Made by a program: the position numbers and the translations under genes
Part shown: positions 45,588 to 54,267 of the stretch, piece by piece
Numbering within the stretch: position 1 is the stretch's first letter
How the letters are laid out: every line of letters begins with the position of its first letter
The notes under the pieces: model-generated
What the model saw: only the letters and a program-made list of their open reading frames with translations
What the model was told of the DNA's origin: nothing
Databases searched by the model: none
From: Vampirovibrio sp041737375
GTDB lineage: Bacteria > Cyanobacteriota > Vampirovibrionia > Vampirovibrionales > Vampirovibrionaceae
Assembly (NCBI RefSeq): GCF_041737375.1
Contig: NZ_JBGSRV010000007.1
Coordinates: 1-64,000, forward strand
DNA length: 64,000 nt
Direction of reading: 5' to 3'

Positions 45588-46739
45588 ATGAATAAAACTA
45601 AAGTATCTCTGTTGGCCGGAATGCTGGCAGTTACCGTGCTGGTATCCGGTTGCGCCAAAGGCGGGCTGGGTGGCGGGCAAAAAGTGGCAACCGTGAATGG
45701 AACCACCATTACCAAGGCCGAATACGATAAAACCTACGGCGATTTTGAGAAGTCATTTCACGTTGAAAACGTGCCTGAAGCGCAAAAAAGTGTGCTGGAT
45801 GACTACCTGAAGCAGATGACCCTGAACAAGCTGATTTTGCAAACCCTGATTAACACGGAAGCCAGTAAAACCGGCATTAAGGTAACCGATGCCGAAGTGA
45901 AAGAATACAAAGAAGCCAAAATTTTCAACGATCCTACCTTGAAAGAGCAGTTCAAAACCTTCCTGAGCCAGAATAAAATGCAGGAATCGGATTTTGACGC
46001 CATGTTGCGGGAAAACCTGCTGCTGAATAAATTTATGGAAGCCAAGGGCGGGCAGGCCGTTCAGGTTTCTGACAGTGAAGTGAAAAATTTCTACGATAAA
46101 AACGTGGATCAGTTCAAGGTGCCGGAAAGCATTCATGCCAAGCATATTCTGGTAAAAGCCATTGAGCCTCAGATTAAGCAGGAAGTGCGCAAAGGCAACG
46201 AAAAAATTTCGGACGCCGATTTGGAAAAAAGCGTTGCGGCCAAAAAACAGGATTTGAAAGCCAAGGCTGACAAATTATTCACTGAAATCAAGGCCAACCC
46301 CGCTCAGTTTGAAGAACTGGCCAAGAAAAATTCGGAAGACCCGATGTCGGCTGTTAAAGGTGGCGATTTGGGTTACATGCCTCAAGGCACTGTAGACCCC
46401 GCTTTCTGGGCCGCCGCCGATAAAACCCCCAAGGGCCAGTTGTATCCAGGGGTCGTGGCCAGCCAGTTTGGCTACCATATTATTAAGGTGCTGGATCACA
46501 AGGCCCCGCATCAGCAAACCTTTGCCGAGGCCAAGGACAATATTCGTGAGCAAATGTCTCAGCAGAAAAAGCAGGCCTTTTTGCAGCAATGGGCGCAGCA
46601 GCAACGCTCGGTGGCTAAAATTGATGTTGAAAAAGCCTATCAGCCTAAAGAGCCGGAAGCAGAAGCTCAGGGTCAGGGCGGCGTGATGCCTACCCCTCAA
46701 GGCGCGGCGGCTCCCCAGCCTGAAGCGGGTAAGCACTAG
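45588..46739 (+). CDS. PrsA/SurA-like peptidyl-prolyl isomerase lipoprotein
   Basis: 383 aa. The signal peptide ends in the lipobox LVSGC, giving a lipidated Cys. A SurA_N-like helical domain (about 30-165) precedes a parvulin rotamase domain (about 178-305: SIHAKHILVKAIEP, KKNSEDPMSAVKGGDLGYMP and ASQFGYHIIKVLDHKA). An insertion of about 35 residues lies inside the parvulin domain. The tail is Pro/Gln-rich. It helps fold exported proteins at the membrane. AAGGAG precedes the ATG. TATAAT near 45400 may start a 180-nt leader. Confidence 0.93.
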   Translation: MNKTKVSLLAGMLAVTVLVSGCAKGGLGGGQKVATVNGTTITKAEYDKTYGDFEKSFHVENVPEAQKSVLDDYLKQMTLNKLILQTLINTEASKTGIKVTDAEVKEYKEAKIFNDPTLKEQFKTFLSQNKMQESDFDAMLRENLLLNKFMEAKGGQAVQVSDSEVKNFYDKNVDQFKVPESIHAKHILVKAIEPQIKQEVRKGNEKISDADLEKSVAAKKQDLKAKADKLFTEIKANPAQFEELAKKNSEDPMSAVKGGDLGYMPQGTVDPAFWAAADKTPKGQLYPGVVASQFGYHIIKVLDHKAPHQQTFAEAKDNIREQMSQQKKQAFLQQWAQQQRSVAKIDVEKAYQPKEPEAEAQGQGGVMPTPQGAAAPQPEAGKH

Positions 46740-46741
46740 CG

Positions 46742-47248
46742 ATGGGACAAGTGCTTTCCACCGAAAAGCTACTGGAAGATCTGGCCCCCTTGAGGGGCCA
46801 GTCTTCTATCGTGACCACCAACGGTTGCTTTGATATTTTGCACGTGGGCCACTTGCGCTATTTGCAGGGTTGCAAGAGCATGGGCGATATTCTGGTGCTG
46901 ATGCTCAATTCCGATGCCTCGGTGCGTCGTTTAAAAGGCCCTCAGCGGCCCATTGTGCCACAGGCGGATCGGGCGGAACTGCTGGCCGGTTTGGGCTGTG
47001 TGGATTATGTGGTGTTATTTGATGAAGACACCCCTGAGCCTCTGATGGAAATCATTCGCCCCGATTTTCACGCCAAGGGGGCGCAGTACAACGAGGATAA
47101 TTTGCCGGAAATTGCCACCCTGCGTAAAATCGGGGCGAAGGTTAAATTTGTGCCCATGGTGGAAAATCGCTCCACCACCTCTTTAATTGACACCATCAAG
47201 CAGCGGCTGTTGGCAGACGACAGCCAAGCGCCTGTCTGTTCCGGGTAA
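46742..47248 (+). CDS. rfaE2: D-glycero-beta-D-manno-heptose 1-phosphate adenylyltransferase
   Basis: 168 aa. A nucleotidyltransferase of the cytidylyltransferase-like fold with TNGCFDILHVGHLRYLQ (HxGH motif) and the distal KFVPMVENRSTTSLI block. It activates heptose 1-phosphate to ADP-heptose for lipopolysaccharide inner core or other surface glycans. The separate kinase domain (RfaE1) is not fused here. It starts 2 bp after the foldase gene stop and is followed 8 bp later by rqcH, so the three form an operon. Confidence 0.93.
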   Translation: MGQVLSTEKLLEDLAPLRGQSSIVTTNGCFDILHVGHLRYLQGCKSMGDILVLMLNSDASVRRLKGPQRPIVPQADRAELLAGLGCVDYVVLFDEDTPEPLMEIIRPDFHAKGAQYNEDNLPEIATLRKIGAKVKFVPMVENRSTTSLIDTIKQRLLADDSQAPVCSG

Positions 47249-47256
47249 TTATCGCC

Positions 47257-49029
47257 ATGCAACAACTGGATGCCGTTACCCTGAAAGCCCTGGCCGCTGA
47301 GCTGCAAACTTTGCTGGGCAATGCCAAGGTGAGCAAGGTGCAGCATCCCAGCCCACATGAGTTTTTAATCACCTTTTGGGGTGGCCCGTTGCGCTCTGAT
47401 AACCTCAATTTGTTTTATATTCAGCTCAACCCGGAAGCGCCTTTTTGCGTGCTGACCCAGCCAAAGCACCGTCAGGAAACCGTGTTGCATACCTTTGCCA
47501 AACCCACGGCGCTGTGCATGCTCCTGCGTAAACACCTGCAAGGGGCCAGCCTGATTCAGGTTCGAACCCAACCCGGCGAGCGGGTGATTGATTTGGTGTT
47601 TGAGAATTTTAACGAGCTGGGCAATCAGGTGCGGCTGGTGCTGTCTCTGGAGCTAATGGGCAAGCACAGCAACATGATTTTTTACGATGAACTGCAAGGC
47701 GCTATTTTGGCGGTGGCCCATGGGGTGAGCGAAACCATGAGCAGCCATCGGGAACTGGCGGCGGGCTTGCCCTACGCCCCTCCTCCCAAACCGGCCGGGA
47801 AACGGTTGTTATCAGAAATCACCTCCGCTGAGTTTAAGGCTTTATTGGCCCAAAAACCGGCGGAAGAATCGACCCCGCATTTTTTGAATGCCCATTTGGC
47901 GGGGTTTGGCCTGCGAATGCTGGAAGACGCTCTAACTTTGTCCGACGGAGAGCCGTTGGCCTTGTACCGTCAGTTGGATGCCCTGGAAGATGGGGCCGCT
48001 TTGGCCCCTGCCATTGCTCCCAATGGCCAGCGCTTCGGGTTGTTGAAACGGGTGCCTGCTTTGGAAGGCGGTCTGCGTTTTGAATCGGTGAACGCGTTGG
48101 TGGGCGCTTATTTTATCGGGCATTTAAACGCCAGTCGTATTGGGCGTAAAAGCGAGCAATTGTTGTTAAAGCTGGATCAGCACGAGAAAAAACGCTTGCG
48201 CCGGGAAAAAGAGCTGGTGCCCATTACGGATGCCGAAATTGAGCGCTTGCAAGCCACCGGGGACAGGTTGTTGTCCGCCTTTAGCGCAAAAGAAGTACCC
48301 GCCCAGCCCCTGAGTGGCAAAGGCACGGTGGCCCTTACGCATTACGAGGATGGTAGTGCCTGGGTGATTGAGATTGACGCCGCCCACAGCTGGGTGGAGA
48401 ACGCCCAACTGTATTACCGACGGGCCAAAAAGGCCAAAGCCCGTAAAGACGCTTACCAGCAAATGGCCGAGGCGCTTAACGCCGAGGGGGATTATCTGGC
48501 CAGCTTGAAGCAGTTGGTAACCCAGGCGGAAACCTTGGCCGATCTGGACGCTTTGGAAGTGGACATGGCGGCCGCCGGTTTTGCCAAAAAGGCGCCCAAG
48601 TTGCTGGAAGGCAAAAAGAAAAAAGCCGGGGAGCCTGAGGCCAAAGAGCTGTCGGGGGTGAGTCGTTTGCGTTCTTCCGATGGGCTTGAAATTTTACTGG
48701 GCAAAAGCGGGCAGGGCAACGATGCCATTGTGGGCAAGCTGTCTCGCTCGGATGACTGGTGGTTGCATGTGCATCAAATGCCGGGTTCTCACGTTTTAAT
48801 TAGGGCGGGCAAAGAGCCGGTGCCGGATCAAACCTTGCTGGAGGCGGCCTCACTGGCGGTTTATTACAGTTCCGCCCGAAGCAGCCTGAACGTGCCGGTG
48901 GTTTATACCCAATGCAAACACGTTCGTAAAATTCCGCAGTCTTATCCGGGGCATGTCAATTACCGGGAGGAGCAAACCGTGTTTATCAGCCCGGATGCCG
49001 CTTTGATTGAAAAATTGATGGGCGGCTAA
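47257..49029 (+). CDS. rqcH: NFACT-family protein RqcH (Rqc2 homologue)
   Basis: 590 aa. NFACT-N (1-210, with LELMGKHSNMIFYDE), a helix-hairpin-helix and coiled coil (about 300-440), and NFACT-R at the end (EILLGKSGQGNDAIVGKLSR, DDWWLHVHQMPGSHVLIRAG, SLAVYYSSARSSLNVPVVYT). It recruits alanyl-tRNA to stalled 50S subunits and adds C-terminal alanine tails for degradation. The functional Asp-Arg pair of RqcH appears as Glu-Arg (PGERVIDLVF). Its stop overlaps that of the convergent next gene by 4 bp. Confidence 0.93.
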   Translation: MQQLDAVTLKALAAELQTLLGNAKVSKVQHPSPHEFLITFWGGPLRSDNLNLFYIQLNPEAPFCVLTQPKHRQETVLHTFAKPTALCMLLRKHLQGASLIQVRTQPGERVIDLVFENFNELGNQVRLVLSLELMGKHSNMIFYDELQGAILAVAHGVSETMSSHRELAAGLPYAPPPKPAGKRLLSEITSAEFKALLAQKPAEESTPHFLNAHLAGFGLRMLEDALTLSDGEPLALYRQLDALEDGAALAPAIAPNGQRFGLLKRVPALEGGLRFESVNALVGAYFIGHLNASRIGRKSEQLLLKLDQHEKKRLRREKELVPITDAEIERLQATGDRLLSAFSAKEVPAQPLSGKGTVALTHYEDGSAWVIEIDAAHSWVENAQLYYRRAKKAKARKDAYQQMAEALNAEGDYLASLKQLVTQAETLADLDALEVDMAAAGFAKKAPKLLEGKKKKAGEPEAKELSGVSRLRSSDGLEILLGKSGQGNDAIVGKLSRSDDWWLHVHQMPGSHVLIRAGKEPVPDQTLLEAASLAVYYSSARSSLNVPVVYTQCKHVRKIPQSYPGHVNYREEQTVFISPDAALIEKLMGG

Positions 49030-50993
49030 CCAAACGATTTGGAACGGGTGATTAATTGCGGTGGGTTTGGCTTGAAGCCGCTCTCCAGTTGGTATTTCAG
49101 CGATAAATCGCTCAGTGCGCTCATTCTGTATTGTGCCAACTGCTGGATGGTGGCTTGGGCTTCGGGCAGGGACTCCACCGTTTCCAGCGTTTTTAGAATA
49201 TCGCTCATCACCACATCATTAATGCTGTTTTGCTGGAGCGCCAGTTGTCGCTTCCAGGCGGAAAAGTGCATGATGCCTTGCACAACCTCAGAAAACGTTT
49301 GTTGAGTGATCGGCTTGGGCGGGGTGGGGGGCTTTGCGCTGCTGGCACTGGCGGGCTTTTTAGTCTGGTTTTGAAGGCTGGATGGGGCTGCTGGAATGGG
49401 TGCTGATTGTTGATGTTGGCTGGCTACCAACAAGTTGGCAATCTGGGCTTTTTGCCGAGAGATTTGGGTTTCGGCAGTTTCCAGCTTGGTTTGCAGGGCT
49501 TGGTGGGTTGCTTTGTTTTCGGCCAGTTGCAAGGCGGCGGCTTGCTGTTTGTTTAATTCGGCCCTGAGAGATACCTCCAGATTTGCATTGCGCTTGTTTT
49601 GCCTGAATCCTTCGGAGCTTAAACGGGTTTTTAGCCTTTTTATTTCCTGTTTGCTGTCGCGTAAATTTGCTTGCATTTGGGTTAAGTTTGCTTGCGCCTG
49701 TTGGGCTTGGGCCATTTGCTCGGCTTGCGTGTGGGCATGCTGTTTTTCCAGTTCGCTGATTTGGGCCTGCAAGGCTTGCTGGGACTCCTCCTGATGACTT
49801 GCTTCCGCTTTCAGGCGCTGTTTGAGCGTCCGAAGTTCCTGCGTTCTTTGTTCAAGGGTGCTTTTGTGTTGCTCTGCCTGTTTTTTCAGCTGTTTCAACT
49901 GAGCGGTCAATGTGCGGTGAGTGCTGCCCTGTTGTTTTTCCAGTGCGGCTATCTTTTTTTCTAGCCTGTTTTTTTCAAGCTGGGCTTGATGTCTTTCCAG
50001 CTTGGCCTGGGCTTGCGTGTTTTGATGGGCCTGATTGGCCTGAGTCAGCTGCTCTTTCAGGCGATGGTTTTTCTGTTCTGTTTCGTTGCGCTGAGCTTGT
50101 TGGCCTGAAAGTGTTCTTTGGGCCCCTTCCAGCCTGCCCTGAAGCGTTTCCAGTTGTTGACTGGCAACTGCCAATAACTGTTGGGCTTGCGCTTCTTGCT
50201 CTTTTGCTTCTTCCTTTTTTACTTTTACTTTTATTTCTGTTTTTGGGGGGATAGGCGGCGGTTCAGGGGTGGATGGTTCAGGGCTGGCGGGTGGATTGGA
50301 GTGGGTTTGCTCGGGGTTTTTGGCAGGAGCCGTTTTTTGTGCGGCGGGCAAAGACTCGGAAAATGCCGGTTCAGCTTGGCGGTTTCGCAATGCGGGATCC
50401 GGTTTGGCCAGTTCATGCAAGGTGGGCATTGGACTTGCTTTGAACCAGTTTGGGAGCCAGGACATCAAGGTGGTTGTTTTGGGGGAAGGCTGGCTGAGTC
50501 GCAGGACTTGATCGGTTAATTTTTTTTCCAGCACCTTACGGTCCCGGTTGGGTATGTTGCGTTTGGCCAGTCGTTCAAAAGCATTTTGTCCGTTCTTGTC
50601 TTCAACTCGGGGATCGGCTCCTTCATCCAGTAGACTTTGCACCAGAGACGGGTTATCCTGATTGAGGGCCACATGCAGCAGGGTAAGCCCACTGGACGGA
50701 AAAACGGGGACATCGATATTTTTATAGTTCTGCCGGAAAACTTGACCCAGATAGCGCATCACCTCCGGGTTTCCAGTTTTTCTGGAGACATCCATGGCCA
50801 GTAATTTAATGGGTACGTTGCGTACATAAAACTTCACTTGCGCCAGATCATCGGGGTCTAATTCTTCAGATGAATGCTGAACAGAAGATTGGGGTTCTTT
50901 GGCCTGTTGGCTCAGTTGATAGGCCTTCTTTTGTTTTTGAAGCATCAGGTTATTTTCTGGGGGGAAGGCCGAAGACGAGAAAAAATTGTACAT
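49026..50993 (-). CDS. Ankyrin-repeat and coiled-coil protein
   Basis: 655 aa. At the N-terminal side is at least one good ankyrin repeat (SSGLTLLHVALNQDNPSLVQ, then SLLDEGADPRVEDKNGQNAF). A Pro-rich stretch (PEPPPIPPK) and a roughly 260-residue Gln/Leu/Ala/Lys heptad coiled coil follow, and the end is a short helical domain. No signal peptide or membrane span. The combination of ankyrin repeats with coiled coil is common in effectors of intracellular or predatory bacteria but also in cytoskeletal proteins. The ATG at 50993 follows AGGAAAA; an upstream extension to 51122 is unlikely. Confidence 0.75.
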   Translation of the reverse strand: MYNFFSSSAFPPENNLMLQKQKKAYQLSQQAKEPQSSVQHSSEELDPDDLAQVKFYVRNVPIKLLAMDVSRKTGNPEVMRYLGQVFRQNYKNIDVPVFPSSGLTLLHVALNQDNPSLVQSLLDEGADPRVEDKNGQNAFERLAKRNIPNRDRKVLEKKLTDQVLRLSQPSPKTTTLMSWLPNWFKASPMPTLHELAKPDPALRNRQAEPAFSESLPAAQKTAPAKNPEQTHSNPPASPEPSTPEPPPIPPKTEIKVKVKKEEAKEQEAQAQQLLAVASQQLETLQGRLEGAQRTLSGQQAQRNETEQKNHRLKEQLTQANQAHQNTQAQAKLERHQAQLEKNRLEKKIAALEKQQGSTHRTLTAQLKQLKKQAEQHKSTLEQRTQELRTLKQRLKAEASHQEESQQALQAQISELEKQHAHTQAEQMAQAQQAQANLTQMQANLRDSKQEIKRLKTRLSSEGFRQNKRNANLEVSLRAELNKQQAAALQLAENKATHQALQTKLETAETQISRQKAQIANLLVASQHQQSAPIPAAPSSLQNQTKKPASASSAKPPTPPKPITQQTFSEVVQGIMHFSAWKRQLALQQNSINDVVMSDILKTLETVESLPEAQATIQQLAQYRMSALSDLSLKYQLESGFKPNPPQLITRSKSFG

Positions 50994-51218
50994 ATGAAAG
51001 CTTGTTTTCCTGCGTTTTGCCGGATGAATGCTTAATGCGAATATCAGGGTCATGCGGGGCGCACTCGGTGGATTCCGGCGGTTTGGGGTGCGTGGTTTGA
51101 AAGGGCAGCCCTGAGCATTCAATTTTTATCCATGATCAGGTATCAACTTTAAAAATCAATACTATGATTGTAAAGATATGGCTGGTCACCCGTGCCATGC
51201 GGATGAATCGAGCTGGAG

Positions 51219-51224
51219 TATAAT
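51219..51224 (+). promoter_or_regulatory. pepA -10 element
   Basis: Perfect TATAAT 43 nt before the pepA start, with no good -35 at 16-18 nt. Confidence 0.4.
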
Positions 51225-51267
51225 AGCGGTATTGTTGAATGTATCAGAGTTGGGAAGGGGATGCGGC

Positions 51268-52848
51268 ATGCAAATAGAAGTGGCACAGGGTGATATTAGC
51301 CAATTCAAGGCCGAGGCCATTATTGTTAATTGGGTAGAGGGGGCTGCCACTCCCGCTGGCGCAACAGCCTCGGTAGATAAGGCTTTGGGGGGCTTGCTGA
51401 CCCGAGAACTACAAACGCTTCCTCAGGTGTTTAAAGGCAAGTTGGGGGAAACCTGCGTGCTTCCCACCTATGGGCAGTTGGTGGCCCGATATGTTGTGGT
51501 GGTGGGGCTGGGCTCGGTGGAGGCTTTAAACGCCTTACAGTTGCGCCGGGCCAGTGCCGCTGCCATTCGGGCCTGCGGCAAGCTTAAGGTTAAACAGGTT
51601 GCTAGTTTGTTGCACGGATCAGATCTAAATGGATCAGATCTGCAAGGGGCAGGGGGTGCAGAAAATTCGCCTGAACGGCTAGCCCGCTTGCTGGCTGAAG
51701 GTGCGCTGCTGGGCGATTATCAATTTATGCTGCGCAAGGGCAAAAAAACGGCGGAATCTCAAAAGGAAAGCGCTGGCAATGAAGATGAAGAGTTGGGCGG
51801 GCATGGTCTGGAAACCTTGACCATTGTGGCCCCTCAGGCAGAACAACTGAAAGCCATTGAACTGGGGCTTGGCTTGGGGCGCATGATTGGTGTGCATACC
51901 AATTTAGCCCGAGACTGGGTCAATGACAGCGCCAATTATGTAACCCCCACCTTTTTAAAAACGCAGGCCCAAGCCCTTCAGGGGGTCACTTGCGAGGTGC
52001 TGGATTTTGATCAGATTCGCAAGCTGGGCATGGGCGCTTTTGAATTGGTGGCCAAAGGCAGCGACGAGCCGCCTTACTTGATTCACCTGTGCTATAAGCC
52101 ATCGGGCAAGGCCAGCAAAAAAGTAGCCTTGGTGGGCAAGGGCGTTACTTTCGATAGCGGTGGCCTCTCTCTCAAACCTCCGGCTTCCATGGAATTAATG
52201 AAAATGGATATGGCGGGGGCCGCTGCGGTTTTGGCCACTCTCAAAGCCATTTCGGAGTTTAAAAACCTGGATGTGGAAGTGCACGGGTTTATTGCCACTT
52301 GCGAGAATATGCCCAGCGCCCGTTCCAGCAAACCCGGCGATGTGGTAACCGCTATGAGCGGCAAAACCATTGAGGTGAATAATACGGATGCCGAGGGTCG
52401 GTTGATTTTGTGCGACGCGCTGACTTACGCCCAGCAACAAACAGACCCGGATGAACTGCTGGATTTGGCCACCTTAACCGGGGCTTGCGTGACGGCTTTG
52501 GGCAAAGTGGCGGCCGGTATCATGGGCACCAGCGATGATTTAATCAATCGGGTTCGGGCCGCGGGCGAGCAGGCCGGAGAAAAGCTTTGGCAATTGCCGT
52601 TGTACGAGGAATACCAGTCGTTTTTGAAAAGTGATATTGCCGATCTGATTAATTCAGGCTCCAAGGGGCAGGCAGGGTCTTCAGCGGGTGGGATGTTCCT
52701 GAAGGCCTTTGTGGATAAAAACCGGGCCTGGGCGCATCTGGATATTGCCGGGCCTGCCTGGGTTACCAGTGATGTACCAGAAACCCCCAAGGGCGGCACG
52801 GGGTTTGGGGTTCGCACCTTGCTTTATTATTTGTACAACCTGAATTAG
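51268..52848 (+). CDS. pepA: Leucyl aminopeptidase, M17 family
   Basis: 526 aa. An N-terminal macro-like domain (to about 165), a linker that here includes a Gly/Ser/Asp repeat and an acidic loop (SAGNEDEELGG), and the C-terminal catalytic domain. Metal and catalytic residues are in VALVGKGVTFDSGGLSLKP, MKMDMAGAAAVL and the signature NTDAEGRLILCDAL. It removes N-terminal residues from peptides using two metal ions, as a hexamer. GGGG lies before the ATG at 51268; the frame extends 30 codons upstream without conservation. A strong terminator follows. Confidence 0.96.
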   Translation: MQIEVAQGDISQFKAEAIIVNWVEGAATPAGATASVDKALGGLLTRELQTLPQVFKGKLGETCVLPTYGQLVARYVVVVGLGSVEALNALQLRRASAAAIRACGKLKVKQVASLLHGSDLNGSDLQGAGGAENSPERLARLLAEGALLGDYQFMLRKGKKTAESQKESAGNEDEELGGHGLETLTIVAPQAEQLKAIELGLGLGRMIGVHTNLARDWVNDSANYVTPTFLKTQAQALQGVTCEVLDFDQIRKLGMGAFELVAKGSDEPPYLIHLCYKPSGKASKKVALVGKGVTFDSGGLSLKPPASMELMKMDMAGAAAVLATLKAISEFKNLDVEVHGFIATCENMPSARSSKPGDVVTAMSGKTIEVNNTDAEGRLILCDALTYAQQQTDPDELLDLATLTGACVTALGKVAAGIMGTSDDLINRVRAAGEQAGEKLWQLPLYEEYQSFLKSDIADLINSGSKGQAGSSAGGMFLKAFVDKNRAWAHLDIAGPAWVTSDVPETPKGGTGFGVRTLLYYLYNLN

Positions 52849-52872
52849 GGCTTATTCAAAATCAATGCCAAC

Positions 52873-52905
52873 AAAAGGGCCTCTTGTTTTTTGGGAGGCC
52901 CTTTT
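52873..52905 (+). terminator. Intrinsic terminator after pepA
   Basis: 11-bp perfect stem AAAAGGGCCTC/GAGGCCCTTTT with an 11-nt T-rich loop, 24 nt past the stop. Confidence 0.82.
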
Positions 52906-53130
52906 GAGGTGGGCTTAGCGTTCAGGGAAATAGCGATGCCTATTTCAATCGCTCTGAGGCGTCTTGAGCCTAAGCGTTTCATGGCTGAACGCTTGGTTTC
53001 CCCAGGGCTTTCAAGTCTTAGTTTTCTGAAAAGAAAGGGCAATCTTAAACTTTTGATTGTTTTAATTTTAATATTGCATTTATTGAATAGATAGTTCCAC
53101 GTTATTGAAGAAGAGAGAGAGCCACGATAT

Positions 53131-53928
53131 ATGGAAATGAAATTTAATACGCAAAGCGCAGCAAACACTCCTTTACCAAGGCTGGATGCCAATAAAAATG
53201 GCGTAATCGATAAGTCGGAACTTAAAAATGGCGCCAAAAAGGGCGATAGCTTTGCAAAATACCTGGATGAGAAGTTCGCAAAAGTGGATACCAGCCGTGA
53301 TGGTGTTTTGGGTAAGTTTGAGATCAATAAGGCAATAACAGACTACAATAATAGCCCACAGCATTCTATAAATATGGGTATTGTAAAAGGGTTGGATACT
53401 AATAAAAATGATGTAGTCGATAAGTCTGAAGTTAAAAGTTCCGCTAACAAAGGCAATGGCTTTGCAAAATATCTGGATGAGAAGTTCGCAAAAGTGGATA
53501 CCAGCCGTGATGGCGTTTTGGGTAAGTATGAGATCAATAAGGCAAGTAAAGACTACTATAATGGCCCACAGAGTTCTGAAATTAGGAACATTTTAAGAGG
53601 GGTGGATGCCAATAAAGATGACGTGGTCAGTCAATCTGAACTTAAAAATGGCGCTAAAAAAGGCGATATCTTTGCAGCCTATCTGGATGAGAAGTTCGCA
53701 AAAGCGGATACCAGCCGTGATGGTGTTTTGGGCAAGTATGAGATAAGCAATGCATTAAAAGATTCCGAAAGCGAAATGAGCGATTTTCTCGAAAATATGA
53801 AACCAGCCCGGAAGCCAGAACCAGCTCCGAAGCCAGAAACAGCGCATAAGCCGGAACCGAAGCGGATGCCGGAAGTACCTCCGAAGTCGGAACCCGCTCC
53901 GGATCGGGGACCCGTTCGAAATCCGTAA
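53131..53928 (+). CDS. Six-EF-hand repeat protein with RGPVRNP tail
   Basis: 265 aa made of three near-identical 70-residue units starting at D19, D89 and D159. Each unit holds two EF-hand loops: DANKNGVIDKSE (19-30), DTSRDGVLGKFE (53-64), DTNKNDVVDKSE (89-100), DTSRDGVLGKYE (123-134), DANKDDVVSQSE (159-170) and DTSRDGVLGKYE (193-204). The ligand positions 1, 3, 5 and 12 are mostly kept, so it should bind calcium. A Pro/Lys/Glu tail follows, ending DRGPVRNP. There is no signal peptide. The tail, stop and terminator are shared exactly with the calpain-like gene downstream. Confidence 0.8.
   Translation: MEMKFNTQSAANTPLPRLDANKNGVIDKSELKNGAKKGDSFAKYLDEKFAKVDTSRDGVLGKFEINKAITDYNNSPQHSINMGIVKGLDTNKNDVVDKSEVKSSANKGNGFAKYLDEKFAKVDTSRDGVLGKYEINKASKDYYNGPQSSEIRNILRGVDANKDDVVSQSELKNGAKKGDIFAAYLDEKFAKADTSRDGVLGKYEISNALKDSESEMSDFLENMKPARKPEPAPKPETAHKPEPKRMPEVPPKSEPAPDRGPVRNP
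53185..53770 (+). repeat. Three in-frame tandem repeats of 210 bp
   Basis: Units begin at 53185, 53395 and 53605 and encode the three EF-hand pairs. The most alike part is the segment coding DEKFAK(V/A)DTSRDGVLGK(F/Y)EI, where the nucleotides are almost unchanged, pointing to recent duplication or gene conversion. Confidence 0.85.
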
Positions 53929-54041
53929 AAGGCTTAACCGGAAGTATCAAAAATCCTTAAGCTGATATTGATACGGTTAAGACGGCATTATTGATGAAAA
54001 GCGACCTTGTAAGCGGCAGGGTCGCTTTTTGTTGAGAGGGT
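53904..54041 (+). repeat. 138-bp exact direct repeat, copy 1 (gene tail plus terminator)
   Basis: Identical base for base to 55689-55826. It begins in the last codons of the EF-hand gene (coding GPVRNP), includes the stop codon, about 70 nt of 3' sequence and the terminator hairpin. Similarity continues less perfectly on both sides: upstream from 53889 and downstream to about 54061 with a small indel. Confidence 0.93.
54001..54030 (+). terminator. Intrinsic terminator of the EF-hand gene
   Basis: GCGACC (54001-54006) pairs with GGTCGC (54020-54025), followed by TTTTT. It lies inside the 138-bp repeat. Confidence 0.7.
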
Positions 54042-54267
54042 AGCGTAAGGGCAAATCAAATTGGCCATCAATAAAATAATATGCGGGCATAGAAATGGGA
54101 TTAACTTCGTTAAGAAATGTAACTTTAGATCATATACGCAAGAGATTGTTTTTTTATTTATAAACACGTAAAAACGAGAGAAGCGTAATCCAATCTCCTG
54201 AACACCTCAATTAACTGGCAGATCCAGCCAGATATGTACACGCCTGTAATATAAGAGAGCAGAAACG
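54042..54267. other. Intergenic region before the calpain-like gene
   Basis: AT-rich, no ORF. A weak promoter TTAACT-16-TATGTA lies near 54211-54238, and GAGAG before the ATG is the likely ribosome site. Confidence 0.35.

Noticed and set aside
51616..51641. Direct repeat of an 11-bp sequence inside pepA
   Set aside because: A short duplication in the linker coding GSDLNGSDL; seen directly, but no function is suggested.
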